Shown here: positions 1 through 9,928 of the stretch, one piece after another | How the letters are laid out: every line of letters begins with the position of its first letter | Position numbering within the stretch: the first letter of the stretch is position 1 | Assembly: GCF_030296055.1 (NCBI RefSeq) | Contig: NZ_AP027370.1 | Span: forward strand, 1,130,501 to 1,194,500 | DNA from: Hydrogenimonas cancrithermarum | GTDB lineage: Bacteria > Campylobacterota > Campylobacteria > Campylobacterales > Hydrogenimonadaceae | Direction of reading: 5' to 3' | DNA: 64,000 nt | Position numbers and translations under genes: made by a program | The notes under the pieces: generated by a model | Database searches by the model: none | What the model was told of the DNA's origin: nothing | What the model saw: only the letters and a program-made list of their open reading frames with translations

Positions 1-28
1 ACTTTGACCATCATTTTCCCTCAATTTT

Positions 29-58
29 TTGGAACGATTATAGCACAGTGGGTATAAT
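29..58 (+). promoter_or_regulatory. Sigma-70-type promoter of mqnA, probably leaderless
   Basis: A TTGGAA -35-like hexamer (29-34) and a perfect TATAAT -10 (53-58) are 18 bases apart. Only six bases separate the -10 from the mqnA ATG, so transcription would begin at or within a base or two of the start codon. No Shine-Dalgarno sequence fits in front of the ATG. This points to a leaderless mRNA; it is inferred from geometry alone. Confidence 0.6.
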
Positions 59-64
59 GGCACT

Positions 65-730
65 ATGATTTTTGGAAAAATAGAATATCTCAACCTGCTG
101 CCCTTTCATCTCTTTTTGAAACGCGCTTTACGCCACGGTATAGAGAAGAAAGCGTGGCAGAAACGCGGTTCGGTCCCCTCCCGGATCAACCGTGCATTCG
201 AAGCAAGACGGGTCGATGCGGCCGTCATCTCCAGCATCAAAAGCAGAGGAAGAGAATGCACCGATTTCGGTATCGTCGCTGACGGCGAGGTGATGAGCGT
301 TCTCGTTCTGCCGGGAAAAAGCCGCCGAGACACGGATTCGGACACATCCAACGCGCTGGCGAGCCTTCTGGGGATCGAGGGAGAGGTGATGATAGGGGAC
401 AAGGCACTGCGATATCGGCTCGCCAATCCGGGCGAAGGTATCGACCTCGCCGAAGCATGGAAAGAGCGGACTGGCCTCCCTTTTGTTTTCGCGAGGTTGT
501 GCGCCCATTCCAGACATATCCGGCGTCTCAGACGGCTGACGCAACGCTTTTTCACCTCTCCTCCAAAAATTCCCTACCGAATCCTGAGGAGAGAGGCGAA
601 GGCCCGCGGATTGAACGCTGCGGAACTTCGGAATTATCTGAATAAAATCTACTACCGGCTTGGCTGGCGGGAAAAAAGGGCGCTCAAACGCTTTTTACGA
701 AACGAACGAAGAGGCAGAAGAAAAAGATGA
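65..730 (+). CDS. mqnA: MqnA, chorismate dehydratase of the futalosine menaquinone pathway
   Basis: MqnA removes water from chorismate to give 3-[(1-carboxyvinyl)oxy]benzoate, the first committed step of futalosine-dependent menaquinone synthesis in the cytoplasm. The N-terminus KIEYLNLLPFH is the family's opening motif (G/K-I-x-Y-L-N), and the ligand-binding fold with a central VAxGEVxSV-like strand follows. At 221 aa it is the short epsilonproteobacterial form. The last 70 residues are unusually rich in Arg and Lys. The stop overlaps the next start as ATGA, so mqnA is translationally coupled to the peroxidase gene. Another pathway enzyme, MqnD, lies about 34 kb away in the window. Function is by family resemblance. 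Confidence 0.85.
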   Translation: MIFGKIEYLNLLPFHLFLKRALRHGIEKKAWQKRGSVPSRINRAFEARRVDAAVISSIKSRGRECTDFGIVADGEVMSVLVLPGKSRRDTDSDTSNALASLLGIEGEVMIGDKALRYRLANPGEGIDLAEAWKERTGLPFVFARLCAHSRHIRRLRRLTQRFFTSPPKIPYRILRREAKARGLNAAELRNYLNKIYYRLGWREKRALKRFLRNERRGRRKR

Positions 731-1674
731 AAATGAAATATACGCTTCTTTTTATACTTTTGATAGGAGGTGCGCTTCATCTATCGGCGGACGAACCGAT
801 TCAACCCATCCCTAAAACCATTCCCTACGATCACAAAAAAGCGGAACTCGGCAGGCTGCTTTTCATGGATCCGATGCTCTCTTCCGACGGTACGGTTAGC
901 TGCCACAGCTGCCACGATTTCGACCATGGCGGAGCGGACCCGAGACCCGTTTCGATCGGCGTACACGGGAAGCCCGGCAATGTCAACGCCCCGACGGTCT
1001 TCAACAGCTACTTCAACTTCCGCCAGTTCTGGAACGGCCGCGCCAAAGACCTGAAAGACCAGGCCAACGGACCGCTCCACAATCCCGTCGAGATGGATAT
1101 GATTCCCAAAGAGATCGAAACCTACATATCGAAAAACGGATACTACAACAGACTCTTCCGCGAAGTTTTTCACTCCGAACCCTCCTACCCGAAAGCGCTC
1201 GAAGCGATCGCGGAGTTCGAAAAGGCGCTCATCACGCCCAATTGCCGTTTTGACCGATACATGAGAGGAGAAATTGAACTCTCCGCTATGGAGAAAAAAG
1301 GGTACAGGCTCTTCAAAACCCTCGGATGCATCACCTGCCACAACGGAATCAACGTCGGAGGCAACAGCTACCAGAAATTCGGTCTCATCTTCCCTTACGT
1401 CTGGAGAGCGGAAAATCCCGACAGATATGCCATCACCCACGATCCGAAAGACAAGAATGTCTACAAAGTCCCGACGCTCAGAAACATCGCGCTCACAGCC
1501 CCCTACTTTCACGACGGGAGCGCGAAGAGTCTCGAAGAGTCTCTTCGTAAAATGGGCCACCACAATCTCGGTTTCGAACTGGAAGAGGAGGAGATCACGG
1601 CTCTGAAAGCTTTCTTGAACGCTCTCACCGGCGAAAAACCCGCCATTTTGCGAGAGGGCGGGCGAAAGCGATGA
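727..1674 (+). CDS. Periplasmic di-haem cytochrome c peroxidase (MauG/CcpA family)
   Basis: Members of this family reduce hydrogen peroxide in the periplasm with electrons from small cytochromes, or oxidise protein side chains (MauG branch). A signal peptide covers about residues 1-20. Two haem c attachment motifs are visible: C59-x-x-C62-H63 and C201-x-x-C204-H205, the spacing expected for the N-terminal peroxidatic and C-terminal electron-transfer haems. Met276 in the KMGHHN context is a candidate distal ligand of the second haem. The length (315 aa) is normal. It overlaps mqnA by four bases upstream and the GGDEF/EAL gene by four bases downstream, so the three are one operon. Peroxidase rather than MauG-type activity is inferred from the overall form. 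Confidence 0.87.
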   Translation: MKMKYTLLFILLIGGALHLSADEPIQPIPKTIPYDHKKAELGRLLFMDPMLSSDGTVSCHSCHDFDHGGADPRPVSIGVHGKPGNVNAPTVFNSYFNFRQFWNGRAKDLKDQANGPLHNPVEMDMIPKEIETYISKNGYYNRLFREVFHSEPSYPKALEAIAEFEKALITPNCRFDRYMRGEIELSAMEKKGYRLFKTLGCITCHNGINVGGNSYQKFGLIFPYVWRAENPDRYAITHDPKDKNVYKVPTLRNIALTAPYFHDGSAKSLEESLRKMGHHNLGFELEEEEITALKAFLNALTGEKPAILREGGRKR

Positions 1675-3797
1675 ACCGGCTCTTCGCGAAAGTTGGCATC
1701 GCCCTGACGGCCGCGCTGCTCGGCATCGGCATCATCCTCTATCAGCAAAATTCTCTCAAAGAGAGTTTCGGTCGGATCGAATCGACCAACCAGACCTTCC
1801 AGAAACTCCATACCGACATCGTGACGCTCCAGCATACGGTTCTTCAGGCCAACTATTTTCTCTATTTCAACACCGACAGGATTCTTCAGGAGAGCAAAAC
1901 CATCACAAACGAACTCCAATCGCTCGAAAAAAAGATCCGTGACAACGCCGACTACTATCCCTATACCCTTCACCATTTGCGAAAGACCCAAGCGCTTTTC
2001 GCAAAGCGGGTCGAAACGATCCACGATTTTCTGACCCTGAACGCCTCCTTGAAAAACAGTTTCGTCTATCTGCCGACACTGGCACGCAAAGCCTATACGC
2101 TCTTCGATATCACGAAACCGCTGGACCGGGAAATCATCCTGCTCCTTTCGAAAATCAACACCAGCCTTTTTCTCGCGAAAAACGCGCTCGACGAATCGTT
2201 CGTCGAAGAGCTGCACACGTACGAAAAGGAGCTGGCCGGCTATCTGAGACGTATCGGCGAGAAACGGAAAGCGCGTCTGCTGGAAGCCTCATACAGGCAT
2301 CTCAATGTCTTCGTCTCCTATTTTCCGAGGTTTCATAAAGAGTTGAACGAAATTCTCGACAAATCGATGGTGCACAGCCTCGAGAAGACCTTCCGTCTCT
2401 TTTCGAAAGAGAGCAAAAAGGAGCTGGACCACATCAATACGATTGGAAACGTTTTCCTGCTCATCTATCTCGGCACCATTCTGGTCGTGATCTATTTCAT
2501 TATCCATTCCGAAAAAGAGAATATCCGGTTGAAGAAGATGCGCGATTGGCTGGAAAAGTCGCTCGTGACCGATCCGCTTACGGGCCTTTTGAACAGAGAG
2601 GCGTACCATCACCGTAAGAACCTTCTATCGAAACCCGCACTGATTTTGCTCAATATCGACCGCTTCAAACATATCAACGAGTTTTACGGCGCCGCCATCG
2701 GCGATGCCGTCTTGCAAGAGTGCACCAAACGACTCAAAACCCTCCTTCAGACATCACAGAAAGCGTCTCTCTACCGTCTGGGAGGAGACGATTTCGGCGT
2801 TTTGTTCGAGTATGAAAACCAGGATGAGATCGAAGCGCTGATCGGAGAGATATTCGACAGCTGCGACAACACCTCCTTCGAGATAAACGGACTCGTTATC
2901 GATATCTCCATGTCCGCAGGCGCCAGCACGGCAAAAGAGCGCCTCCTGGAAACGGCGGACATGGCCCTCAAGGCGGCCAAATCATCCAGGCGTAGCCGCT
3001 ATCTGATCTTCAATCCCTCCATGGACGTCTCCGAAACGATCGCCCGCAACATCCATGCCATTCAACAGCTCAAAACCGCCATCGCGAATGATGAAATTTT
3101 CCCCTATTTCCAGCCGATCGTCGATCTCGAAAGCGGAAAAACGGTCAAATACGAAGCCCTTGCACGCATGCGAACCGCGAGCAAAGAGGTTCTCACACCC
3201 TACCACTTTCTCGAAGCGGCGAAACAGGCGAAACTGAGCGGGACCATCACCGCAACCATTCTGCGCCAGACACTCGAAACGGCGCGCCAAAGCGGCGCGC
3301 ACTTCAGCGTCAATATCTCGTCGGGAGATATCGCGAGCAGCTACGATAAAAAGATCATCTGTGGTCTTTTGCATGAATACGAAGAGATTGCGGACCGGAT
3401 CACTTTTGAGATACTCGAAAGCGAAGAGATCGAGGATTACGAACTGGTGGCCGATTTTCTCAACCGGGTCAGACATCACGGCTGCAAGATCGCCATCGAC
3501 GATTTCGGAAGCGGCTACTCCAATTTCGAAAAACTGCTGCAGCTCGATATCGATTTTCTGAAAATCGACGGTTCACTCATCAAAAATATCGACCACGACA
3601 CCCACGCCGAACTCATCGTCCGAACCATCGTCGAATTCGCCAAAGGCGCGGGCATCGAAACGGTCGCGGAGTTCGTCCACTCCGAAGCGGTATTGAGAAA
3701 GGTGAAAAGCCTGGGCATCGGGTTTGGACAGGGCTTTTTTCTCGGCAAGCCACTCCCTTTTTCGGATTGTCCGGAGTGCCAAATAAAAGATTCATGA
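1671..3797 (+). CDS. Membrane-bound GGDEF-EAL c-di-GMP protein, likely phosphodiesterase
   Basis: The protein has an N-terminal membrane helix (about 7-25), a periplasmic helical sensor region of about 230 residues, a second helix (about 260-281), then GGDEF and EAL domains. The GGDEF A-site reads GGDDF (371-375), a Glu-to-Asp change at a catalytic position, so cyclase activity may be weak or absent. The EAL domain looks complete: EAL at 495-497, an N-I-S motif, an FEILES helix, DDFGSGYS, FLKIDGS and the QGFFLGKP end. The best prediction is a c-di-GMP phosphodiesterase controlled by a periplasmic signal. It is the third gene of the mqnA operon, which hints that the signal may be redox- or quinone-linked; that link is speculation. 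Confidence 0.85.
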   Translation: MNRLFAKVGIALTAALLGIGIILYQQNSLKESFGRIESTNQTFQKLHTDIVTLQHTVLQANYFLYFNTDRILQESKTITNELQSLEKKIRDNADYYPYTLHHLRKTQALFAKRVETIHDFLTLNASLKNSFVYLPTLARKAYTLFDITKPLDREIILLLSKINTSLFLAKNALDESFVEELHTYEKELAGYLRRIGEKRKARLLEASYRHLNVFVSYFPRFHKELNEILDKSMVHSLEKTFRLFSKESKKELDHINTIGNVFLLIYLGTILVVIYFIIHSEKENIRLKKMRDWLEKSLVTDPLTGLLNREAYHHRKNLLSKPALILLNIDRFKHINEFYGAAIGDAVLQECTKRLKTLLQTSQKASLYRLGGDDFGVLFEYENQDEIEALIGEIFDSCDNTSFEINGLVIDISMSAGASTAKERLLETADMALKAAKSSRRSRYLIFNPSMDVSETIARNIHAIQQLKTAIANDEIFPYFQPIVDLESGKTVKYEALARMRTASKEVLTPYHFLEAAKQAKLSGTITATILRQTLETARQSGAHFSVNISSGDIASSYDKKIICGLLHEYEEIADRITFEILESEEIEDYELVADFLNRVRHHGCKIAIDDFGSGYSNFEKLLQLDIDFLKIDGSLIKNIDHDTHAELIVRTIVEFAKGAGIETVAEFVHSEAVLRKVKSLGIGFGQGFFLGKPLPFSDCPECQIKDS

Positions 3798-3925
3798 TTT
3801 TCAGCTAAAATCACCTATACGCGATAGAATCTGGATGTTTCATTTTCCGCCCTCAGACAGAGCCAAACGAATGGAAGCTTCACCGAAGCCGGCTTTGTCA
3901 AAAAATTTCAGACAAAAGGTAAACC

Positions 3926-6900
3926 ATGGATTTGGATCAACGATACGCCAATACCTGCCTACAGATACTAAGAAGTGACGACCTCACGCTTCCGGAGACG
4001 ATCGAAAAAGAGCTTTCAACCCACCCCTTCGCAGCGGAGTTTATCGAAGACGAGAATGGTGCGCTCTATCTGAAGATCTACAGCACACACCATTTTATGT
4101 TGACGCAGATCGTACCACTTCTGAAAAATATCGGTCTGGCCGTCCACAGTGAAATCACCTACGAAATCCCTTTCGGAGAAAAAAAGATATCGGTCAGCCG
4201 CTATCGGATCGGAAACGAGCGTGTCGACGATATCAAGCGGACGAAAAAGAATATTCTCGAGCTTCTGGAAACGATGCTCTGCCACCCGAAACTCCCCAAC
4301 ACACCGCTTTTGCAGCTCACTCTGCTCGAAAATTTTTCCCCCCGGGAACTCGAGTTGCTCAACGCACTGATCGATTTCGAAAACCAGTTGGTCCTCTCCT
4401 TCAACCGCGTGACGATCACCGATGTTCTCATCAAACATCACCAAATCACCAAATCGCTTCTGACCTACTTCTATTTGAAATTCAACCCTGCCCTCAAACG
4501 CAGAAAAGAGCAGATGAACGAGAGCGAAAAGAGGATCGAAAAGATGCTCCATCCCATTACCCACATCACGGAAGATATGGTCATCCGTATGCTCTTCGAG
4601 ATGATCCGACAGATGGTAAGAACCAACTTTTTTCTCGAAAAGGAGACGATCGCATTCAAAACACACACGGATCGAATCCAAGGCAAACTGGAGGGGATCC
4701 AGCCCCACATCGAAGCTTTCGTCCACCACTATCGTCTCAGCGGGGTCCATCTACGCATGGGAAAAGTGAGCAGGGGGGGAATCCGCTGGAGCGATCGATT
4801 CGAAGATTTCCGCGTCGAAATCCACTCTTTGATGCTTACGCAGGAGGGGAAAAATGCCGTCATCATTCCCCGTGGTGCAAAAGGAGGGTTTATCATACGT
4901 CTTCCGAGAGAAGAGATCGACCGCAATACTTTTAAACATTTCTACGAACTCTATATCGATGCCCTACTCGACCTTGTCGACAATCAGGAGGAGGGAAGAA
5001 CGATCGTCAATCCGAAAATCGTCCGATACGATGGAGACGACACCTATCTTGTCGTCGCGGCCGACAAAGGAACCGCCCATATGAGCGATACCGCCAACGC
5101 GATCGCGCTAAAAAGAGCGTTCTGGCTGGGCGATGCGTTTGCGAGCGGAGGAAGCAACGGATACAACCACAAAGAACTCGGCATTACCGCCAAAGGAGCG
5201 ATGCGTTCCGTGGAGCGCTTTTTTATCGAACGGGGCATCAACTTCTACGAAACACCGATAACCGTCGTCGGCATCGGGTCGATGAATGGGGATGTCTTCG
5301 GCAACGGTATGCTGCTGAGCCGCCATTTCAGGTTGCTGGCGGCCATAAGCCATAACGAAATCTTCATCGATCCAGACCCCGACCCGGAGATCTCCTACCA
5401 GGAGAGAAAACGCCTCTTCGCCGCGAGCCCCAAAGGGGGATGGCGATACTACGATCCTGAAAAGATCAGCGAAGGTGGCGGTGTCTTCGGACGCGACGAA
5501 AAGGAGATCCTGCTTTCGAACGCGATGCAGAAACTCTTCCGGACGACACGCCAGAGTATGAGCGGTGAAGAGATCGTGCAGGCCGTCTTGCGCTTGAAAG
5601 CGGATATGCTCTTCAACGGTGGCGTCGGAACTTACGTCAAAGCGAGTTGGGAGAGCAATCTCGACGTCGGCGACAAAGCGAACGAAAATGTCCGCATCGA
5701 CGCGTCCGACCTGAAGGTTCATGCCGTTTGCGAAGGGGGAAATCTCGGATTCACGCTTCCTGCACGGATCGAATATGCGAAAGCGGGCGGCTTCATCAAT
5801 CTCGACGCCATCGACAACTCCGCCGGCGTCAATACCAGCGATTACGAGGTCAATCTGAAAATCACGCTCGGTGCACTTGTAAGAAAGGGACAGCTGGACG
5901 ACAAGAGCCGCCTCGAAGCGCTACAGCACCAGGCGGAAATGGTCACCAACAGGGTACTCTGGACCAACTACCACCAGTCGCTCGCCATTTCACTCGACTA
6001 TCGCCGAAGCCAGCGCGATATGGTGCCGTTTCTACAGGCGATCGCCCTGCTCGAACGCGAACTTCCCGTCTTCAGCCGAAAACAGTTCCACATCCCCAAA
6101 GACGAAAAAATCGAGCAAGTACTCGATTCAAACCAGGGGCTCGTTCGTCCCCTACTCGGCACACTTCTCTCCTACGCCAAAATATTTCTGAAACGCCAGC
6201 TTCTCGAAAGCGACCTACTCGAAGAGTCGTTCGCCCAGGAGTACCTGCTCAAATATTTCCCAAAAACCTTTACCACCATCTACGAAGACGAAATACTCGG
6301 CCATCCCCTAAGGCGCGAAATCGCCGCTACCGTTATGGCCAACAGGGTCGTCAACAATGCAGGGGTCACCTTCGTCAGCGATTTCGACGAACTCGGCAAC
6401 GAACGTTTCGTATCGAAAGTCAAAAGTTATCTGATATGCAACCAACTCTTCGGCTCCAACGATATCCGGTTCGAAATCTTCCGTCACGATTATGCGATGG
6501 AGGCCCAAAAGCAGTATGAACTGCTCTTCGAAATCGAGACGACGCTGGAGTTCAGCGTCAACTGGATGATACGCCATCTCTCACCCGAGCAGATCCATGC
6601 GCCGACACTTCTTCGGTACAAGAGCGAACTGGCGACCCTGATGGAGATGACACCGGATGAAAACATCGTTCCGATCGTCAACGAAAAGAGCCCGATCAAC
6701 CGCTTTTTTCACCATCTTCCCTACATGAAATTCACTGTTGCCGCGATCATTCTGCATGAAAAGAACCACCGCCGCTTCGACGAAACGGCGAAGCTGATGT
6801 ACGCCATCATCAAAGAGCTTCATATCAACGAAATCATGGAAGCACTGGAAAATTACCGTCCGAAAAACAAAGAGGAGCATACGATCAAAAAGCAGCTCGA

Positions 6901-7135
6901 AGAGTTCATCGAGTTCGCCGTCACCTCTCTGAGCGAAAAAGTGATCCACTACCAGAGAAAGAACGAAACGATGGAAGAGGCACTCAAAAGCTACCTTCAC
7001 GATTGCGAAGAACGGTACACTTTCCTTCAGGAGAGTTTTGGAAAATTCATGGAACAGCCCGTCATCGAAAGGCTCGAGGATATCGCGATCCTCGTCAACA
7101 GCCTGATCCAGATGACCGTGGAGAATCCCATTTAA
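3926..7135 (+). CDS. Large NAD-specific glutamate dehydrogenase
   Basis: This 1069-aa protein belongs to the large bacterial NAD-glutamate dehydrogenases, which interconvert glutamate and 2-oxoglutarate plus ammonium and usually act in glutamate catabolism. The catalytic core is recognisable from GGIRWSDRFEDFR (about 283-295) and NAVIIPRGAKGGF (about 310-322), followed by the Rossmann-like region with VVGIGSMNGDVFGNG. It is shorter than the roughly 1600-aa GDH-180 type because the N-terminal regulatory region is reduced, and it sits closer to the 115-kDa class. A TAGAAT -10-like element lies about 95 bases upstream. It is followed by convergent malic enzyme, and both feed carbon skeletons into or out of the TCA cycle. 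The ATG start follows AAAGGTAAACC. Confidence 0.88.
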   Translation: MDLDQRYANTCLQILRSDDLTLPETIEKELSTHPFAAEFIEDENGALYLKIYSTHHFMLTQIVPLLKNIGLAVHSEITYEIPFGEKKISVSRYRIGNERVDDIKRTKKNILELLETMLCHPKLPNTPLLQLTLLENFSPRELELLNALIDFENQLVLSFNRVTITDVLIKHHQITKSLLTYFYLKFNPALKRRKEQMNESEKRIEKMLHPITHITEDMVIRMLFEMIRQMVRTNFFLEKETIAFKTHTDRIQGKLEGIQPHIEAFVHHYRLSGVHLRMGKVSRGGIRWSDRFEDFRVEIHSLMLTQEGKNAVIIPRGAKGGFIIRLPREEIDRNTFKHFYELYIDALLDLVDNQEEGRTIVNPKIVRYDGDDTYLVVAADKGTAHMSDTANAIALKRAFWLGDAFASGGSNGYNHKELGITAKGAMRSVERFFIERGINFYETPITVVGIGSMNGDVFGNGMLLSRHFRLLAAISHNEIFIDPDPDPEISYQERKRLFAASPKGGWRYYDPEKISEGGGVFGRDEKEILLSNAMQKLFRTTRQSMSGEEIVQAVLRLKADMLFNGGVGTYVKASWESNLDVGDKANENVRIDASDLKVHAVCEGGNLGFTLPARIEYAKAGGFINLDAIDNSAGVNTSDYEVNLKITLGALVRKGQLDDKSRLEALQHQAEMVTNRVLWTNYHQSLAISLDYRRSQRDMVPFLQAIALLERELPVFSRKQFHIPKDEKIEQVLDSNQGLVRPLLGTLLSYAKIFLKRQLLESDLLEESFAQEYLLKYFPKTFTTIYEDEILGHPLRREIAATVMANRVVNNAGVTFVSDFDELGNERFVSKVKSYLICNQLFGSNDIRFEIFRHDYAMEAQKQYELLFEIETTLEFSVNWMIRHLSPEQIHAPTLLRYKSELATLMEMTPDENIVPIVNEKSPINRFFHHLPYMKFTVAAIILHEKNHRRFDETAKLMYAIIKELHINEIMEALENYRPKNKEEHTIKKQLEEFIEFAVTSLSEKVIHYQRKNETMEEALKSYLHDCEERYTFLQESFGKFMEQPVIERLEDIAILVNSLIQMTVENPI

Positions 7136-7153
7136 AAATGGGGAGATACGCCT

Positions 7154-8437
7154 CTATTCGCAGGGATCGGCGAGTATGAGTCCGATATCGGCGGCGAGCT
7201 TGGTGCGGTATTTGCAGTAGTCGAAACTCTCCACCTGCGCCACACCCTCTTCCACCGCCGCTCTCGCCACGGCCGCGGATTCCCAAAGCAATACCCGCTT
7301 GTCGAACGGTTTGGGGATCAGATAGTCGGGGCCGAAAGCGAGCTCCTCCCCACCGTAGGCATCTTTGACATATTGGGGAACCGGCTCTTTCGCCAGATCC
7401 GCAAGCGCTTTGGCCGCCGCCATCTTCATCCCCTCCGTGATCGCCGTCGCACGGACATCGAGCGCGCCTCGGAAAATGAAAGGAAATCCCAAAACGTTGT
7501 TGACCTGATTCGGGTAGTCGCTGCGGCCCGTACCCATCATCGCATCGTCACGCACTTCGGCGACCACTTCGGGCAAAATCTCCGGTACGGGATTCGCCAG
7601 GGCGAAGATGATGGGATCGGGTGCCATCGAAGCGACCATCTCTTTGGTCACGAGCCCCGCCCGAGAAAGGCCCAGCACCATGTCGGCACCGCGCATCGCA
7701 TCTTCGAGGGTTCTGTCGGTGGTATCGAGTGCGAACTCGGCTTTGTAGGGGTTCAGGTCGTCACGTCCGCTGTGGATGACCCCTTTGGAGTCGAGCATCA
7801 CGATCTCTTCGGCACCGAGCTGGCGGTACATCTTCGCACATGCAATACCCGCGGCGCCTGCACCGATGACGACGATCTTCATCTTCGAAATATCCTTTCC
7901 CGTCAACTCCAGTGCGTTCATGAGCCCCGCGCTCGTGATGATCGCCGTACCGTGCTGATCGTCGTGCATCACCGGAATGTTGGTAATTTTCTTCAGCTTC
8001 TCCTCGATTTCGAAACACTCCGGGGCTTTGATATCTTCGAGATTGATCCCGCCGAACGTCGGTTCGAGCGCTTTGCAGATCGCGATCAGCTTCTGCGGAT
8101 CTTTTTCGTCGATCTCGATGTCGAAAGCGTCGACATTGGCGAACTTCTTGAAAAGGACCGACTTTCCCTCCATCACGGGCTTGCTCGCCCAGGGTCCGAT
8201 ATCGCCGAGTCCCAGCACCGCCGTTCCGTTCGTGATGACGGCGACGAGATTGGCTTTGTTGGTGTAGCGGTATGCCAATGCCGGGTCCTTCTCGATCGCC
8301 AGGCACGGCTCCGCCACGCCCGGAGTGTAGGCCATCGAAAGGTCTCGGGCGCTGTCGCAAGGCTTGGTGATCGCGATACCGATCTTGCCGCCTTCATGGT
8401 ATTTTAGGACTTCGTCTTTTGTGATGCTATGAGGCAC
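7154..8437 (-). CDS. Malic enzyme, NAD(P)-dependent, oxaloacetate-decarboxylating
   Basis: It converts malate to pyruvate and CO2 with reduction of NAD(P). The 427-aa length matches the short bacterial malic enzymes that lack the C-terminal phosphotransacetylase-like domain of MaeB. Visible motifs are GLGDIG (76-81), [11 protein letters not shown] with the metal-binding acidic pair (about 132-142), MHDDQHGTA (157-165) and the Rossmann nucleotide motif GAGAAG (192-197). The start codon is GTG and lies 11 bases inside the end of gltX, so the two are co-transcribed. As I remember it, the malic enzyme-gltX pair is also found in Campylobacter. Coenzyme preference cannot be read from the sequence with certainty. 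Confidence 0.92.
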   Translation of the reverse strand: MPHSITKDEVLKYHEGGKIGIAITKPCDSARDLSMAYTPGVAEPCLAIEKDPALAYRYTNKANLVAVITNGTAVLGLGDIGPWASKPVMEGKSVLFKKFANVDAFDIEIDEKDPQKLIAICKALEPTFGGINLEDIKAPECFEIEEKLKKITNIPVMHDDQHGTAIITSAGLMNALELTGKDISKMKIVVIGAGAAGIACAKMYRQLGAEEIVMLDSKGVIHSGRDDLNPYKAEFALDTTDRTLEDAMRGADMVLGLSRAGLVTKEMVASMAPDPIIFALANPVPEILPEVVAEVRDDAMMGTGRSDYPNQVNNVLGFPFIFRGALDVRATAITEGMKMAAAKALADLAKEPVPQYVKDAYGGEELAFGPDYLIPKPFDKRVLLWESAAVARAAVEEGVAQVESFDYCKYRTKLAADIGLILADPCE

Positions 8438-9830
8438 TGGATTCCTTTATGGTGTTCAATAGTTTTTCGATGCGCGCAACGGTCTCTTGTTTGCCGACGA
8501 TACTCATCACATCGCTCAGATCGGGGCCGCCGAGGCGACCGATAAGTGCGACGCGAAGCGGCATGCCGATCTTGCCGAAACCGATCTCTTTTTCCTTGAC
8601 GAAATTCTCCATCAGTGCATGGTAATCGGTCGGAAGATGCAACTCTCCGGCGGCATCTTCGATTTTCTGCACAAACGCTCTGAGAATCTCGGCGGCATTG
8701 CCTTTCATCGCCTTCTTGAGCGCTTTTTCATCGTAGCTTTCAGGTGTTTCGATCACCTCTTTGATCTGCTCCGCCATCTCTGCCAGCGTTTTGCATCGCT
8801 CTTTGAAAATGTCGAGCAGAATCTCGCGCTTGTCGTGGCTGAGCAGATAGAGGCCGAAATCTTCCAGCAGTTTCGCCAGACGCTCGTTGGAGCTGTTTTT
8901 GATGTAGTGGGCGTTGAGCCAGAGCAGCTTGTCCGGGTTGTACTGCGACGCGGAGGCGTTGATATCGGTCGGATCGAAGTGCTCGAGCATCTCCTCCATA
9001 CTGAAAATCTCCTGGTCGCCGTGACTCCATCCCAGGCGTACGAGGAAGTTGAGCAGCGCTTCGGGAAGATAGCCGGCACGCTTGTAGTCCATGACATCGG
9101 CCGCGCCGTCGCGTTTGGAGAGCTTCTTTCCCCCTTCGCCCAGGATCATCGGCACATGATAGAAACGCGGCAGTTCGAAGCCGAGCGCTTCGTAGACGAT
9201 GATCTGCTTGGGCGTGTTGTAGAGGTGGTCGTCACCGCGGATAACGTCGGTCATCCCCATCAGCGCGTCGTCGATCGCGACAACGAAGTTGTAGGTCGGA
9301 GTCCCGTCGCTTCGGGCGATGATGAAGTCATCGACTTCATCGGCTTTGATCGTGATGGTCCCTTTGATCCCGTCTTCGAAAACGATTTCGCCCTCCAGCG
9401 GCGCCTTGATGCGCACGACCGGTTCGACCCCCTTCGGCGGCGTTCCGGTGAAATCACGATAGCGCCCGTCGTAGCGCGGCCGCTCTTTTTTCGCCATCTG
9501 CTCTTCGCGGAGCTTGTCGAGCTCCTCTTTGCTCATGTAGCAGTAGTAGGCCTTCCCCTCGTCGAGCAGCTTCAGGATGTAGCTTTTGTAGAGGTCGAAC
9601 CGGTCGGACTGATAGACGGGTTCGCCGTCGTAGTAGAGGCCGACCCAGTCGAACGCCTCGAGGATCGCTTTCGTCGCTTCGGCCGAGTTGCGGCTCTGGT
9701 CGGTATCTTCGATACGCAGCTTGAACTCCCCGCCGTTCCTCCGTGCCCAAAGATAGTTGAAAAGTGCGGTTCTCAGCCCGCCGATATGCAAAAATCCCGT
9801 TGGTGACGGGGCAAAACGTGTCACTACCAT
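8427..9830 (-). CDS. gltX: Glutamyl-tRNA synthetase
   Basis: It charges tRNA-Glu with glutamate. The class I signature motifs are intact: the HIGH-equivalent HIGG (15-18) within [13 protein letters not shown], and the KMSKS-equivalent KLSKR (236-240). The 467-aa length is normal. The ATG at 9830 is chosen because AAAGGTGG sits just upstream and [12 protein letters not shown] is the family's usual N-terminus; the reading frame stays open upstream but that extension has no family support. Campylobacterota often carry two GluRS enzymes, and this one looks like the GluRS1 type by its YMSKEEL and [12 protein letters not shown] segments. A TATAAT -10 lies about 30 bases upstream. It is followed by malic enzyme with an 11-base overlap. 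Confidence 0.96.
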   Translation of the reverse strand: MVVTRFAPSPTGFLHIGGLRTALFNYLWARRNGGEFKLRIEDTDQSRNSAEATKAILEAFDWVGLYYDGEPVYQSDRFDLYKSYILKLLDEGKAYYCYMSKEELDKLREEQMAKKERPRYDGRYRDFTGTPPKGVEPVVRIKAPLEGEIVFEDGIKGTITIKADEVDDFIIARSDGTPTYNFVVAIDDALMGMTDVIRGDDHLYNTPKQIIVYEALGFELPRFYHVPMILGEGGKKLSKRDGAADVMDYKRAGYLPEALLNFLVRLGWSHGDQEIFSMEEMLEHFDPTDINASASQYNPDKLLWLNAHYIKNSSNERLAKLLEDFGLYLLSHDKREILLDIFKERCKTLAEMAEQIKEVIETPESYDEKALKKAMKGNAAEILRAFVQKIEDAAGELHLPTDYHALMENFVKEKEIGFGKIGMPLRVALIGRLGGPDLSDVMSIVGKQETVARIEKLLNTIKESSAS

Positions 9831-9860
9831 AATTTGTCCACCTTTGAAAATAGTTGGGCC

Positions 9861-9866
9861 ATTATA
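9861..9866 (-). promoter_or_regulatory. -10 element upstream of gltX
   Basis: A perfect TATAAT on the minus strand stands about 30 bases before the gltX ATG, in the 98-base divergent space shared with the SurA-like gene. The -35 region is weak but T-rich, as is common for sigma-70 promoters in Campylobacterota. The opposite direction has a TATAAC candidate near 9902, less clear. Confidence 0.5.
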
Positions 9867-9928
9867 GTTTCTTTTAGATAAAAAGCTGATACAATATCGG
9901 CTATAACTATTGTGAGGTATCCACCGAG

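Noticed and set aside
7120-7145. CCCATTT-AA-AAATGGG hairpin at the glutamate dehydrogenase stop codon as terminator
   Set aside because: The stem is weak and A/T-rich, contains the stop codon and has no T run on the plus strand; it was not listed as a feature.
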